Assembly: GCA_963853835.1 (NCBI GenBank)
Contig: OY970828.1
Coordinates: forward strand, 64,534,861 to 64,598,860
From: Calendula officinalis
Lineage: Eukaryota > Streptophyta > Magnoliopsida > Asterales > Asteraceae
Reading direction: 5' to 3'
Length of the DNA stretch: 64,000 bases
Below, one piece after another: positions 1 through 9,632 of the stretch. Numbering within the stretch: the stretch's first letter is position 1; every line of letters starts with the position of its first letter. The position numbers and the translations under genes were made by a program. Under the pieces are notes generated by a model, which ran no database searches, had not been told where the DNA came from, and saw nothing but the letters and a program-made list of their open reading frames with translations.

Positions 1-358
1 ATTAGCTGCAAGACAAAGATTATTTGGAGATGAAATTTTGAAATTTAACACCCATTTAAGGGTCATTTGATAGTTATCAACTGAGTTAATTGTTAATTAA
101 GTTAATTGCTGACTGAGTCGGATGTTTTGACTTACTTAGTTTTTTCTTTTCTTTTCTTTTTTCATTTGGATCGGTTCAGCAACGCGCCAACTTAGATAAA
201 ATTAAGGAAAATAAAGATGTTGACTCAAACCAAGTTCGAAGCTAATCAAACAGCCCCTTAATATACTTTAAGGATTTCAAAGGGAAGAGTTGCTATCATG
301 AGATGTTAATTAACTAGGCTACAAGCCTTAACACCACCTAAATCCCATTAGTTTTTGC

Positions 359-890
359 TAGGGCTGAGCATAAAAACCGAAAACCGAACCGAAATCGTAA
401 AACCCGAAAAAACCGAACCATTTGAATAACCGATATCAACGATTTTGATTTTTGAAAAACCCGAATGTTTGGGGCGGTTTTCAGGGGCATATGAAAAACC
501 CGACCAAAAACCCCGCCCCGACCCGCCATTATATATATTTTTAATTTTATAAAAATATCCTTATATTTATAAAAGATTTTACATTTTATTATATTTTAAA
601 TAAAAATATTCTATTATTAATCTTATTCAACTTATGTTAGTTAAAATTTATTATTACATTATATTACAAGTTGTTTTTTATATATAACGAAATGTATTAA
701 GGTTTGGGAGTTTGAACCACAATATTAATTTTTAAAGTAACAAATTTTTAAATTTAAAGGAAAACAAAAAACCGGAAAAAACCCCGAAACCGAACCGAAA
801 AATCGAAACCGAACGGGGTGTAATTCTTAAAACCCGAACTTTTGGGGAGAAGTTTGGTTTTAGATAAAAACCGCCTCATGCTCACCCCTA
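359..890. mobile_element. hAT-type MITE (non-autonomous DNA transposon)
   Basis: The 532-bp element begins TAGGGCTGAGCA and ends TGCTCACCCCTA, so its ends form an imperfect inverted repeat. It is flanked on both sides by the same 8 bases, GTTTTTGC (351-358 and 891-898), the target duplication length of the hAT superfamily. The subterminal regions are rich in AACCGAAAACCG-type repeats on the left and their counterparts on the right; the middle is AT-rich and codes for nothing I can recognise. No transposase is present, so it would depend on an element elsewhere. Confidence 0.85.
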
Positions 891-1143
891 GTTTTTGCAG
901 CCACACTATTGTTTATTTTATTGTATTTTTAAACGCCGTTCTAGAAAATAACTCCGTTTAGTGCATTTGTAATGAACAGTTCTTTTCTATGGAGATTGTA
1001 TTAATAGGTAATCACCCCTAGTTTTTGCAGCCACACCTATTGTTTATTTTATTGTATTTTTAAACGCCGTTCTAGAAAGTAACTCCGTTTAGTGCATTTG
1101 TAGTGAACAATTCTTTTCTATGGAGATCTTATTAATAGGTAAT
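882..1143. repeat. 130-bp tandem duplication, two copies
   Basis: Two near-identical units lie head to tail (about 882-1011 and 1012-1143), differing by a few substitutions and a small indel. Each unit starts with TCACCCCTA, the last nine bases of the adjacent hAT MITE, followed by its target duplication GTTTTTGC and host sequence. The duplication therefore happened after the MITE inserted. Confidence 0.85.
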
Positions 1144-1917
1144 GTTTCATGTTTTGTACTCTTATCGGGTGCTAAGTAAAATATTTGAAGTCTAGCTTAT
1201 ATATCTTTGTTTAATATGTTATGTTAAAAAATATTTATTATGTTAATGTATCTTATCTTATGATTTTAATATATAAGTTAGATAAATCCATTTATATTTT
1301 ATTGCGTCTAACTCAAGGGTTTTTTCATATTAAACGAATGCTGTAAGAATATTAATTCATTAATTTTAAGTTATTTTTGTAATTTTATGGAACACAAAAA
1401 GGTTACATGTTTGCAATGATTTTTATTTTTATTTTTTATGAGCCAAATATTGCAACGCATAAAGTAATTATTTTCCATTGTTTCACTTACACAAAGAGGA
1501 TGAATTGCTTACACGGGCATTTAGGTTGGCAATGCTATTATAGTGAGAATGAATTGTTGGCCAACGACATGTCAAAATTGGAAAACCAAATAAGAGAATA
1601 CAAGATAATAAAGAAACCATGATTCTTTATAAAAGTGTTTATCTAGATCAATCTTTGATATATTGTAAAGCTAGGGCATTTTACAACTTGCAACCCACCC
1701 AATTAACCTAATACGCGGGATGACTAACATCAACTTAATTAAACTAAAAGTAAAACGAATGAGAAGAAGGTGGTGGCGGCGGCGCAGTGAATTTCTAACT
1801 AGATTAATGTTATAGGCATGACAATTTCACTCATCTATTTGATTTGGATGAATTTGACGAAACCATCTAATAATATTCTAAGTGGTAAAGGTTTCCAAAT
1901 GATATACTATAGCTCGT
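1144..1917. other. AT-rich intergenic sequence, nothing recognised
   Basis: No gene, RNA gene or bounded repeat could be supported here. Open frames are short and AT-driven. The stretch ends at the target duplication GAGTT (1918-1922) of the copia element. Confidence 0.5.
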
Positions 1918-1922
1918 GAGTT

Positions 1923-2014
1923 TGTTAACTAATATAATACTTGAGGGCATTTATGTAAATTTATATAGTTAGTTAATGCAAGTGGTTAAGAGTTTGTTAG
2001 TTAGTTAGTTAACA
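1923..2014 (+). repeat. probable 5' LTR of the copia element (short)
   Basis: It starts TGTTAACT, ends AGTTAACA directly before the primer binding site, and is preceded by the GAGTT target duplication. At 92 bp it is very short for a copia LTR, so it may be internally deleted, or the true start may lie further left. Confidence 0.55.
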
Positions 2015-2026
2015 TGGTATCAGACT
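2015..2026 (+). other. copia primer binding site
   Basis: TGGTATCAGACT directly follows the LTR end AACA. It matches the usual plant PBS complementary to the 3' end of initiator tRNA-Met (TGGTATCAGAGC) except near its 3' end. Confidence 0.7.
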
Positions 2027-2104
2027 AGCTTCGATTCATCTTTTTCTCTCTCTTCGCTCAATTAATCATCATCACTCATTGATAATCCGATTCATGATCC
2101 ATCC

Positions 2105-3010
2105 GTGATCTCTGTTTCCAGTCCATATTATCTCGGATCTTCTGGTAATCCGAATTCGATCCTTGTATCTAACATTTTTACTGGTGTTGGATTCACCGCA
2201 TGGAAGCGATCGATGATGATTGCTTTATCTGCGAAGAACAAGTTAGGGTTTGTCGATGGCTCAATCGTTCAACCTTCAATCACTTCTCCTACCTATTCTC
2301 AATGGTTTAGGGTTAATTCAATGGTCATTAGCTGGATTCTTAACTCCGTTCACAAAAATATTGCTGATAGCGTTCTTTTTCTTCAATCTGCTTCTACTAT
2401 TTGGGCAGAACTTAACCAGAGGTATGAACAAACAAGTGGAGCATTAATATATCAAATTCAACAACGTCTTTACTCGATTTCTCAGAGTTCGGACGATTTT
2501 CAAACCTATTACACCAAATTAATGAAAATTTGGGACGAATTGCGTATGGTTCAAGATTTCCCTGAGTGTTCATGTGGAACGTCTTCTAAGATAACCAAAT
2601 TTCTTGAAGATCAGCGTTTAATTCAACTATTAATGAGATTAAATGATTCTTATAAGATCATAAGAGGTCAAATCCTTATGATGAAGCCTTTGCCTTCTCT
2701 GTCTACTGCCTATTCACTCATCACTCAGGAAGAACATCAACGTGAAATCAACATCACTCCTGTTCTTAACAATGATGCTATATCTATGCATGTTGATGTT
2801 AATAAACGTACTCTCGTTTGTGCACATTGTAAGAAAACAGGACATACTAAAGCTCAATGTTACCGATTGGTTGGATTTCCTCCTCACTTCAAGTTCACTA
2901 AAGGAATCAAGAAAGATTATGATCCTCCTTCCACTGCTCATAATGCTACTGTTCTTTCTACTGATGATTCTACATCACCGATTACTGACGATCAGTACAA
3001 CAATTGTTGA
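2105..3010 (+). pseudogene. gag: copia Gag (capsid-like plus zinc knuckle)
   Basis: About 300 codons read as a plant copia Gag. The N-terminal region has the usual layout (short leader, GVGFTAWKRSM near residue 30, then a helical UBN2/Retrotran_gag region). A CCHC zinc knuckle, CAHCKKTGHTKAQC, lies near residues 235-250. No in-frame ATG is visible; the frame is open from upstream and I give the first possible initiator (GTG), which is not a claim about the real start. The frame ends early at a TGA. The sequence continuing into protease is in another frame, so a frameshift near 2990-3005 separates gag from pol. As a component of a dead element it is unlikely to make functional particles. Confidence 0.8.
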
Positions 3011-3198
3011 AAATGTTCAACAGTTTTCAATCTGCTTCTTCTGGTTGCATGATGAATGCTCCTATTTCACACGGTGCTATGGATCCTGAAGGTAGTTAGT
3101 TTTCCTTTTCTATCTTTTGTGCTAATGTTTATAAATCATCTCATCTCTTACATAAACACTTTTCCTGGATCATTGATACTGGCGCCACTGATCATATG
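3001..3198 (+). pseudogene. copia protease fragment, interrupted by nested insertion
   Basis: In frame 1 the translation runs through a premature TAG near 3097 and reaches SWIIDTGATDHMC (about 3163-3202), the aspartic-protease active-site motif (D-T-G-A) of copia elements. The reading frame is then broken by the solo LTR inserted at 3199. The sequence resumes after the duplicated ATATG at 14227-14231 and continues in the expected way (SNKSFFLSM...), showing the exact insertion point. Confidence 0.75.
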
Positions 3199-4115
3199 TG
3201 TCACACCCCGGCAAAATTGGTTTTGCGGAAGATCGGGCGTGCGACTTACATCGGAAATCACAACAATCGATAATAGTAAATCAACGCAAATCAAAATGGA
3301 TTACCAATACTTAACGTTTCTAAACAAAAGTAATTGTTTTTGGTGAATAAAGATTTCTTCAAAATGGTAAATCCGAACGCGTTTGAATATGCTTATGAAG
3401 CTTCAACTTTCATTTACTGAGAAAACATATTAGAAAAAGTGTCAACACAAAGGTTGGTGAGTTCACAGGTTTAAAGACTCTATAAATCCTTGATTTACAT
3501 TAAAGGTTTAATGGTATAATTTTTGTACTAAAATGACCTTGAAATACGGTTTTAAATTATGAAACCAAATTCACACATGTTTAGTGATTAAACTCTTTTG
3601 TAAAGTGTTTTAACTCTATAAAACACAATTTGCATATGATCGATGCATAAAACCATTTCAACTTGATTTTGTAAAGGTAAATTGTTTAGTACAAATCCAT
3701 GTACGTTCAAGTTCACATGTTTCAAATCCATTAAATATAATTATTTAATTTAGTGCGTAATCCCTTATAGGCTAGCTAGGCATACAAGTTAAAGTATAAG
3801 TTCATGAGCCTGTAATCAAACCTAAATCCAATTTACCCAAACATGTCGAATCCACGACGTTGTCGAATCTACGACGTTTTAATAGAATATATATCTCATA
3901 TGTTACACGGCTAGAGCGACTAGCCATGAGCGGGGGATCAATGTAACGACCCGAAATTTGAATAAAATAAATTATGGAAAAAAATTATGATAAACAAGGA
4001 TAAATCATTTAAAGATCGTAGGAATTGGTTTCGTGTCATTTGGACATCGTATGAAGAAGTTATGGACGAAACCGGGTCGAGTCGGGGAACGAAAAGTGCA
4101 GCCTGGCTACCTGAG

Positions 4116-4266
4116 AAGTTCGCGACGCGAACTTCTGTTCGCGTTCGTGAAGTTGAGGCAGGGAATTTGGTGGCCAGACGTGAAGAGTTCCCGACCTGTT
4201 ACCGATCGCGAAGTGTGCTCGAGGCGCGAAGTTCGCGACGCGAACTTGAGTTCGCGATCGCGAACT
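4116..4266. repeat. cluster of CG-rich palindromes in the LTR
   Basis: AAGTTCGCGACGCGAACTT occurs twice (4116-4134 and 4229-4247; palindromic except the central base), and the perfect 18-bp palindrome AGTTCGCGATCGCGAACT lies at 4249-4266. The same cluster is present in the 3' LTR at 9808-9958. Very similar palindromes occur in the Athila element at 38-52 kb. Confidence 0.9.
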
Positions 4267-5350
4267 GTATGGTTCTGAATAAAACGGGAAAAAGTTAGGG
4301 TTTGCTCATTTTTCACCCAAGTTGTGGTGCAGCCGATTTTAGAGAGAGAATGGGTGATTTTGGTGATTCCTTGCTCAAATCTTCATCAATCTTGTGGATC
4401 TTAACATCAAAGGTAAGGATTCTTGATCCTTGATAGTTGGTAGTTAGTTTGTGATCTTTGTATGGGTAGAAATGGTGGTTTGGGGAACCATCCATGTCAT
4501 CTTTGGGGAAGATGACTAATCATGGGTGTAGAACACTCATTGTAAGCTTGTAGTCGATGTGTACAAGTTGGATTTGGGTTTATTGATGAAATCTTGAACT
4601 AGGGTTTGAGATTCCACCAAGTTGGATGAACTTGGTGGTTAGGAATGTGAATATGGATTGATTAGTGATTAGTTATGGGTAATAACTAGTTATTGTGATG
4701 ATATTGATGGTAGGTCAAGAAGACCTAAAGTTTGGTGGCATTTCACAAGTGGGAAAGCAAGGATTCGTGTTGTTAGACACGATTTGGAATTAGCTTGGCT
4801 AAGGTGAGTACATGAGACTTTTACTGAGTACATAGCAAATGATTTTTGGAAACTATGATGTTTTAAGAGTCTTTATTAATAATGTTTTTAATAAAGATAT
4901 GATTAATATGATGAGAAAATGCTAGTAATAGATTATTTAAGTATGTCTAAATGATCGATGATTTTGAAAGAGTTTATGATAATTAAAAGTATTTAATGAG
5001 TTTTCATAAATAAGATGCATGAATAAAGATAATGATTTAAAAGAGCTTGATAATCGGTTTATCAATAGTATGTATTAATAAAGCTTGAGACAATGATTTT
5101 TAAGAAATAAGTATCGGTTAGTATATTATGCTAATAAAAGTAGTTATCGAATTACTAAGTGAATAAGTATGAGGTGACTAGTAATAGACATGCATTCTAG
5201 TCGAAGAGGAGTCAAAATATTATGATTTTGGATAAAAGATAAATATGTTTTAAAATTAGTAAATGACTTGGTAAAGTCAAGATTTGAAATGATTTAGTAA
5301 AGAGAATAATATGATAAATTAGGATAAAGGTATTCTAATAAATGACGAAT

Positions 5351-5431
5351 TTGATGAAAGGAGCTAATGCTCATATCTTGATGAAAGGAGCTAATGCTCA
5401 TATCTTGATGAAAGGAGCTGAGGCTCATAAG
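5351..5431 (+). repeat. three 27-bp tandem sub-repeats in the LTR
   Basis: The unit TTGATGAAAGGAGCTAATGC plus seven bases begins at 5351, 5378 and 5405; the third copy is slightly diverged. The array recurs in the 3' LTR near 11043-11123. Confidence 0.85.
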
Positions 5432-6176
5432 TGTTAATGAGATATCCGGAATAAGACCGCCCAGAAATGGGGGAGTATGAGACGTCTACTTGGGGTGGTA
5501 CCTCCCTGCGCAAAGAGTAGAATGTCACAGTTTACGACACCCAGTGATGGGTGAGCATGACGACCCGGGAACGGGGAGAGCTTATGAATCTCGGTAAGAT
5601 GGGGGTTCCCAATTACCTTGATAGTTTACCTATGACATCCCATATCGGGAGAGTTGGCTTCGGAGAGGTCCGTTGCATATGTGATAAAGAAAGTGTAAGC
5701 TTGGAGATAGCTTACAAATATGTGATTAGATGATGAGTAAGCTTATGGTAAGCTTGTTAGTTTATACGAGTAATTGAATAGAAGATGAGATATAAATTAA
5801 TAGAAATGATGAGGATAAGTATTTATTTTTGATATAAATATTATTTTATAAATCTTTTGAGAATGGGTCGAAAACCCATGTATCTCACGAGACTATTTTG
5901 TCTCACGTACTACTTTGTTTTTGGCTGTGTACTCAGGTTCAGGATCGTTGGATTAGAGGGTCGCGTTAGAAGTGGCCTAGTGTTGATTAGCTCGGGAGCT
6001 CGTAGGTAGTTCTCGTTTATCCTATGGTTATGATATTGTATTGTAACACCAGCTTTAATACTCTGATAAACTTTTATTGGTTTTTGTTAAACCGTATTTT
6101 GGGAATATTGGACTTGTAATATTTTTATTTAAAAATATGATTTAAAAAGTGTTTTGAAAATTGAGGTGTTACAACT

Positions 6177-6188
6177 TGGTATCAGAGC
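6177..6188 (+). other. primer binding site, initiator tRNA-Met type
   Basis: TGGTATCAGAGC lies three bases after the end of the 5' LTR, the standard plant PBS for priming minus-strand synthesis from initiator tRNA-Met. Confidence 0.88.
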
Positions 6189-6415
6189 TATAGTTTAAGT
6201 GAATTAGGTAGGTTTGACCTCCCTAGTCTTAAGCTATGCTAAGTAGGACCATATGTTTTCCATAGGATGTCCATGATCAGTCCGTTGAGACAGTAAAGTA
6301 TGAGTATATTAGGGTCGATCCCTAAGAGAAAGGATAATGTTTTGGGTGTTATGGGTTATGTTTGACTATTAAGTCAATCTTTTAATTTTAATGGTTTAAT
6401 ATGTTGATATAGAAA

Positions 6416-7519
6416 ATGGTGAACCCAAGAAGTGGAGAGATTCCACGAGATCATGAGACGGATTCAAATCGAATCCCGACTCATCCCGCTAATATTGGAG
6501 AGGGTTCCGGTTTGGGTGCAAACCAAACCCCGGTAACTATGGAAGCTATCCAGAAATTGTTTACCCAAATAAGGGAAGTGGTGAATGAGGATGTGAACCG
6601 GATCGTGACTAACCGGTTCAATGAGGAGAAGAATGATAATTCTAAGTCCCGTGGGGGAAGTAAGTCTTCGGGTAGCAAGACCCGTACCGAGGAGCCATCG
6701 ACCGAGGAAAGCAACGATTCGGGGTCGGAGGAAAGAGAAGGATGTACATACAAGACATTCATGACGTGCAACCCTGGTGTGTATTATGGAAGTTCGGAAC
6801 CGAAGGTCACGATGCGTTGGATTCGGGAAACCGAGCAAGTGCTAGAAAGTAGCAAGTGTTTGAAGAAAGACATGGTCATTTATGCATCCCGACAGTTGAA
6901 GGATGAAGCGTTGACATGGTGGGATACCATGTATGAGACTTTGGGAAAGAAAGTGTACAAGATGTCGTGGAAGGAGTTCACGAGAAGGTTGAAGGAAAAA
7001 TTTTGCCCCGAGAGAGATCTAGAAGAGTTGCAAGAAGAGTTCATGTTCATCAAGAAGGGAAATATGTCGGTGGAAGAATACACCAAAAAGTTTACGGGAT
7101 TACTTCCGTTTGTAATCAAGTCCTATCCGACGGAGCGTATGAAGGTGGTTCGGTATGCAAATGGACTACCACCGGAGTTTGAATTGGAAATCAAGCGAGC
7201 GACCACGTTGGATGAGGCCATTAGTACCGCTCGAGGTGTTGAGAGGGTTTTTCGGCGAAAGGCACAAGAGTCGGCATCGAAGGGGGAAGAAAAGAAGCTC
7301 GACGGTAGCTTAGGATCGACAAAGAAAGAAAAGTTCAAATCGAACTCGTCAAAGCATGGTAGTGTCGGAAGTTGTCAAAGTTGTGGGAAGAATCACCATG
7401 GGGAATGTAGAGCAAATTCGGCTGTATGCTTCAAGTGTGGACGAGTAGGGCACCGAGCAAAGGATTGCAAAGTAAGGAACCTCGAGGAAGTGGAATGCTA
7501 CACTTGTCACGAGGTGTGA
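6416..7519 (+). CDS. gag: Gag polyprotein of the Gag-only element
   Basis: A 367-residue Gag of the gypsy Retrotrans_gag type. The ATG at 6416 follows the PBS by about 230 bp. A charged, low-complexity N-terminal part (about residues 1-105) precedes the capsid-like domain (about 110-285, with DEALTWWDTM, FCPERDLEELQEEF and MSVEEYTKKF). A basic linker leads to zinc knuckle CFKCGRVGHRAKDC near residue 345. A second knuckle begins CYTCHEV but is cut by TGA where glycine is expected. The sequence past the stop, HFSSACPRKR, completes the CX2CX4HX4C pattern, and the frame then stays open to about 7626. The stop is either a recent nonsense mutation or a read-through site; the first is simpler. No pol follows. 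Confidence 0.85.
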   Translation: MVNPRSGEIPRDHETDSNRIPTHPANIGEGSGLGANQTPVTMEAIQKLFTQIREVVNEDVNRIVTNRFNEEKNDNSKSRGGSKSSGSKTRTEEPSTEESNDSGSEEREGCTYKTFMTCNPGVYYGSSEPKVTMRWIRETEQVLESSKCLKKDMVIYASRQLKDEALTWWDTMYETLGKKVYKMSWKEFTRRLKEKFCPERDLEELQEEFMFIKKGNMSVEEYTKKFTGLLPFVIKSYPTERMKVVRYANGLPPEFELEIKRATTLDEAISTARGVERVFRRKAQESASKGEEKKLDGSLGSTKKEKFKSNSSKHGSVGSCQSCGKNHHGECRANSAVCFKCGRVGHRAKDCKVRNLEEVECYTCHEV

Positions 7520-9632
7520 CACTTTAGTAGTGCGTGCCCGAGGAAGAGAACCGACACGTCAGCATCAACCGTCAACAGAAATCGGGTGAAGGAAACTCGT
7601 GGAGCCGCTTCAGGTAATTCGTTATGAAGTTTTGATAGATAATTTGGATTTAAATTGCTTATGTGTCGCACAATATAGTGCTTATGTGATCTACGTGTGA
7701 GAATAATTATTGATGGAATGTATGATGTGAAAAATTAAATTTGGGAGATAATCTCCCCGGGTTATTATGTGTGTAGTCGAATGGGTTGGCGACCGGTATG
7801 TCGCGAGAAATAAGAATAGGAAGGATTATATTATCATAGAATATTGGAAGTGGGATCATGAGAATGGTAGTACAATGAAGTACGAAGTGTTGGTGAAAAC
7901 CGTGAAGTACAAAAAAATACGTATATATAAAATGGAACCTTAGTTATTGAATACGATCGGTTGAATGTTGGCAAATAGCCATAGCAAATGTTCTTGTCAA
8001 GGATGTCGGGTGTGACATCAAAAGTGAATAACTTGTTTGGTAAAGGTTTATTGAAAAAGTATGATGGTGTACGTATGGGTACCGATCGAGTCAACTGGTT
8101 GACTCAAGATGACCGGGTGAAAGAAAGATTAGAAGTTTTAGTAATGAATCGATTAAGGGCAATTGATAAATGAGTAGATTGGTGGAAGGTACTAGAAATG
8201 ATTATGTGTATCGTGTGGTATAATGTATAAGTGGGAAAAATTGAAAGTCAATTATGAATGAAAATGATAGCATGATGCTAAGTGTATTGATGCATACATG
8301 GATTGTATGCAAGATGAAATAGTGTTGTATGAGTCACTTTGGATTGGAGGCTTTCCGATCATTGTGACAGTTTGGAGTCGTGATGGATTGGAGGCTTTCC
8401 GATCATCTCGATATATTAGTCAAAGTATAAATGGTTATTTAAAGGATATGATGTTGTGTCTGTGGTATGTAGAACCGTATGGTTAATTATTGTTATGATT
8501 TTATGGCAAGTGAGAATTTGGGTTGAAAACACGGGTGGTGTTTAAGTATAAGTAGGTGTAGGAGGTGCCTACAAGTTCATGGGTTATGAAAAAAGGGTGC
8601 TTTTAGGAAGCAAAGTTGTTAGTAACCAATGAGTGGTGAAAGAAGTACAATGGGTGGTTAGGCCACGATTGGATATGATTGAGACTCTAGAGCCGGTAAT
8701 TGGAAATTTCAAGTATGGTATGAGGGTGTTTGATGGAGACTATAAATGGTATAAGTAATTAGATGAAATTCGATAAATGAAAATTGGTATAAGTAATAGA
8801 GAATTAGTATTGCCTTATATAAAAAAATTTGTTAATCGATTGTGGAATATTGAAATCGAAGAAATGAGGAACAATTGAGAAAAGAAATTTAGATATTGGA
8901 ATTCGGGAATGAAAAGCGCGGGAAGCGATGCCTTAGTAATAAAGAATATGGAAATTTTGCAAAGTAAGTTTGACTTTAATCATAAGTCAAGGTTGGTCAA
9001 CTAGTGGATTGTTGACTTTAGTCAAAATTGGGTTTTGACTTTCGTTTAAATTGGTTAGTCAAGGATAAGGGCATAATGTATCATCTGTACATGTAAGATA
9101 GTGGTTAATGGATTAATGGAAATAATGGTAGTCAAAGGGTGCGACTTTGACCGTTGGGTATTTCGAGTTGAATTTAGGAATCGAGTGTGATGGTTGTTGG
9201 ACCATGAATGTAAGGTCGATTATGAAGGAATTGATGATTACTAGAACCACTAATGGGTAAGGAAATTTAAAAAAAAAAAAAAGTATGGTTGACTTTGTGC
9301 TTAAGTCAAAGATGGGGCAATGTTGACAATTTGGTCAAGCTAGATGTTGAATATCGTTTTGGTTAATTGGCTATTAAAAATGTTTGGGTCATATCATCCC
9401 AATGTGGATAAATGGATTGGTTAAATAATTGAAAGCGTTAAGGTCAAATTGTGAAATTTTGACCCGTTCGGATATTAGGAACTCAAGTTTGGTTTTTGGC
9501 CCGTTTGGGTATAACGGGTCAAGTGGGCGATTAAATGCATAAGTATTATTGGATCATGATATGGAAGTGGAGTGAGGATTGGAAATCCTTGAGTTGATTC
9601 CGAGGACGGAATCCTTTTAAGGGGTGGATAGT
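7520..9632 (+). other. non-coding interior of the Gag-only element, ending in a polypurine tract
   Basis: After the short Gag remnant (to about 7626) there are no protease, reverse transcriptase or integrase motifs in any frame, only short open frames. A purine-rich stretch, AAGGGGTGGATA (9619-9630), lies just before the 3' LTR at 9633 and is the likely polypurine tract for plus-strand priming. Confidence 0.75.

Larger units (their letters stand above)
3942..6173 (+). repeat. 5' LTR of the Gag-only element
   Basis: It starts TGTAACGACCCG and ends GAGGTGTTACA directly before the PBS. It contains a cluster of CG-rich palindromes (4116-4266) and three 27-bp sub-repeats (5351-5431). About 99.5 percent identical to the 3' LTR by eye. 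Confidence 0.92.

Noticed and set aside
338..529. Open frame of 63 codons, minus strand
   Set aside because: Lies inside the hAT MITE and reflects its AACCGAAAACC repeats; no domain.
1407..1622. 71-codon open frame that might be a small gene
   Set aside because: AT-driven composition with no recognisable domain, splice signals or promoter context.
3987..4316. Overlapping open frames in the LTR, both strands, repeated near 9649-10008
   Set aside because: They are produced by the CG-rich palindromes of the LTR, which avoid stop codons; the same frames appear in both LTR copies and have Arg/Ser-rich composition.
5351..5431. Possible CRISPR-like short repeats
   Set aside because: Directly adjoining 27-bp units without spacers, inside an LTR of a plant retroelement.
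5551..5733. 60-codon open frame in the LTR (again at 11243-11425)
   Set aside because: LTR sequence, no known domain; identical because the LTRs are near-identical.
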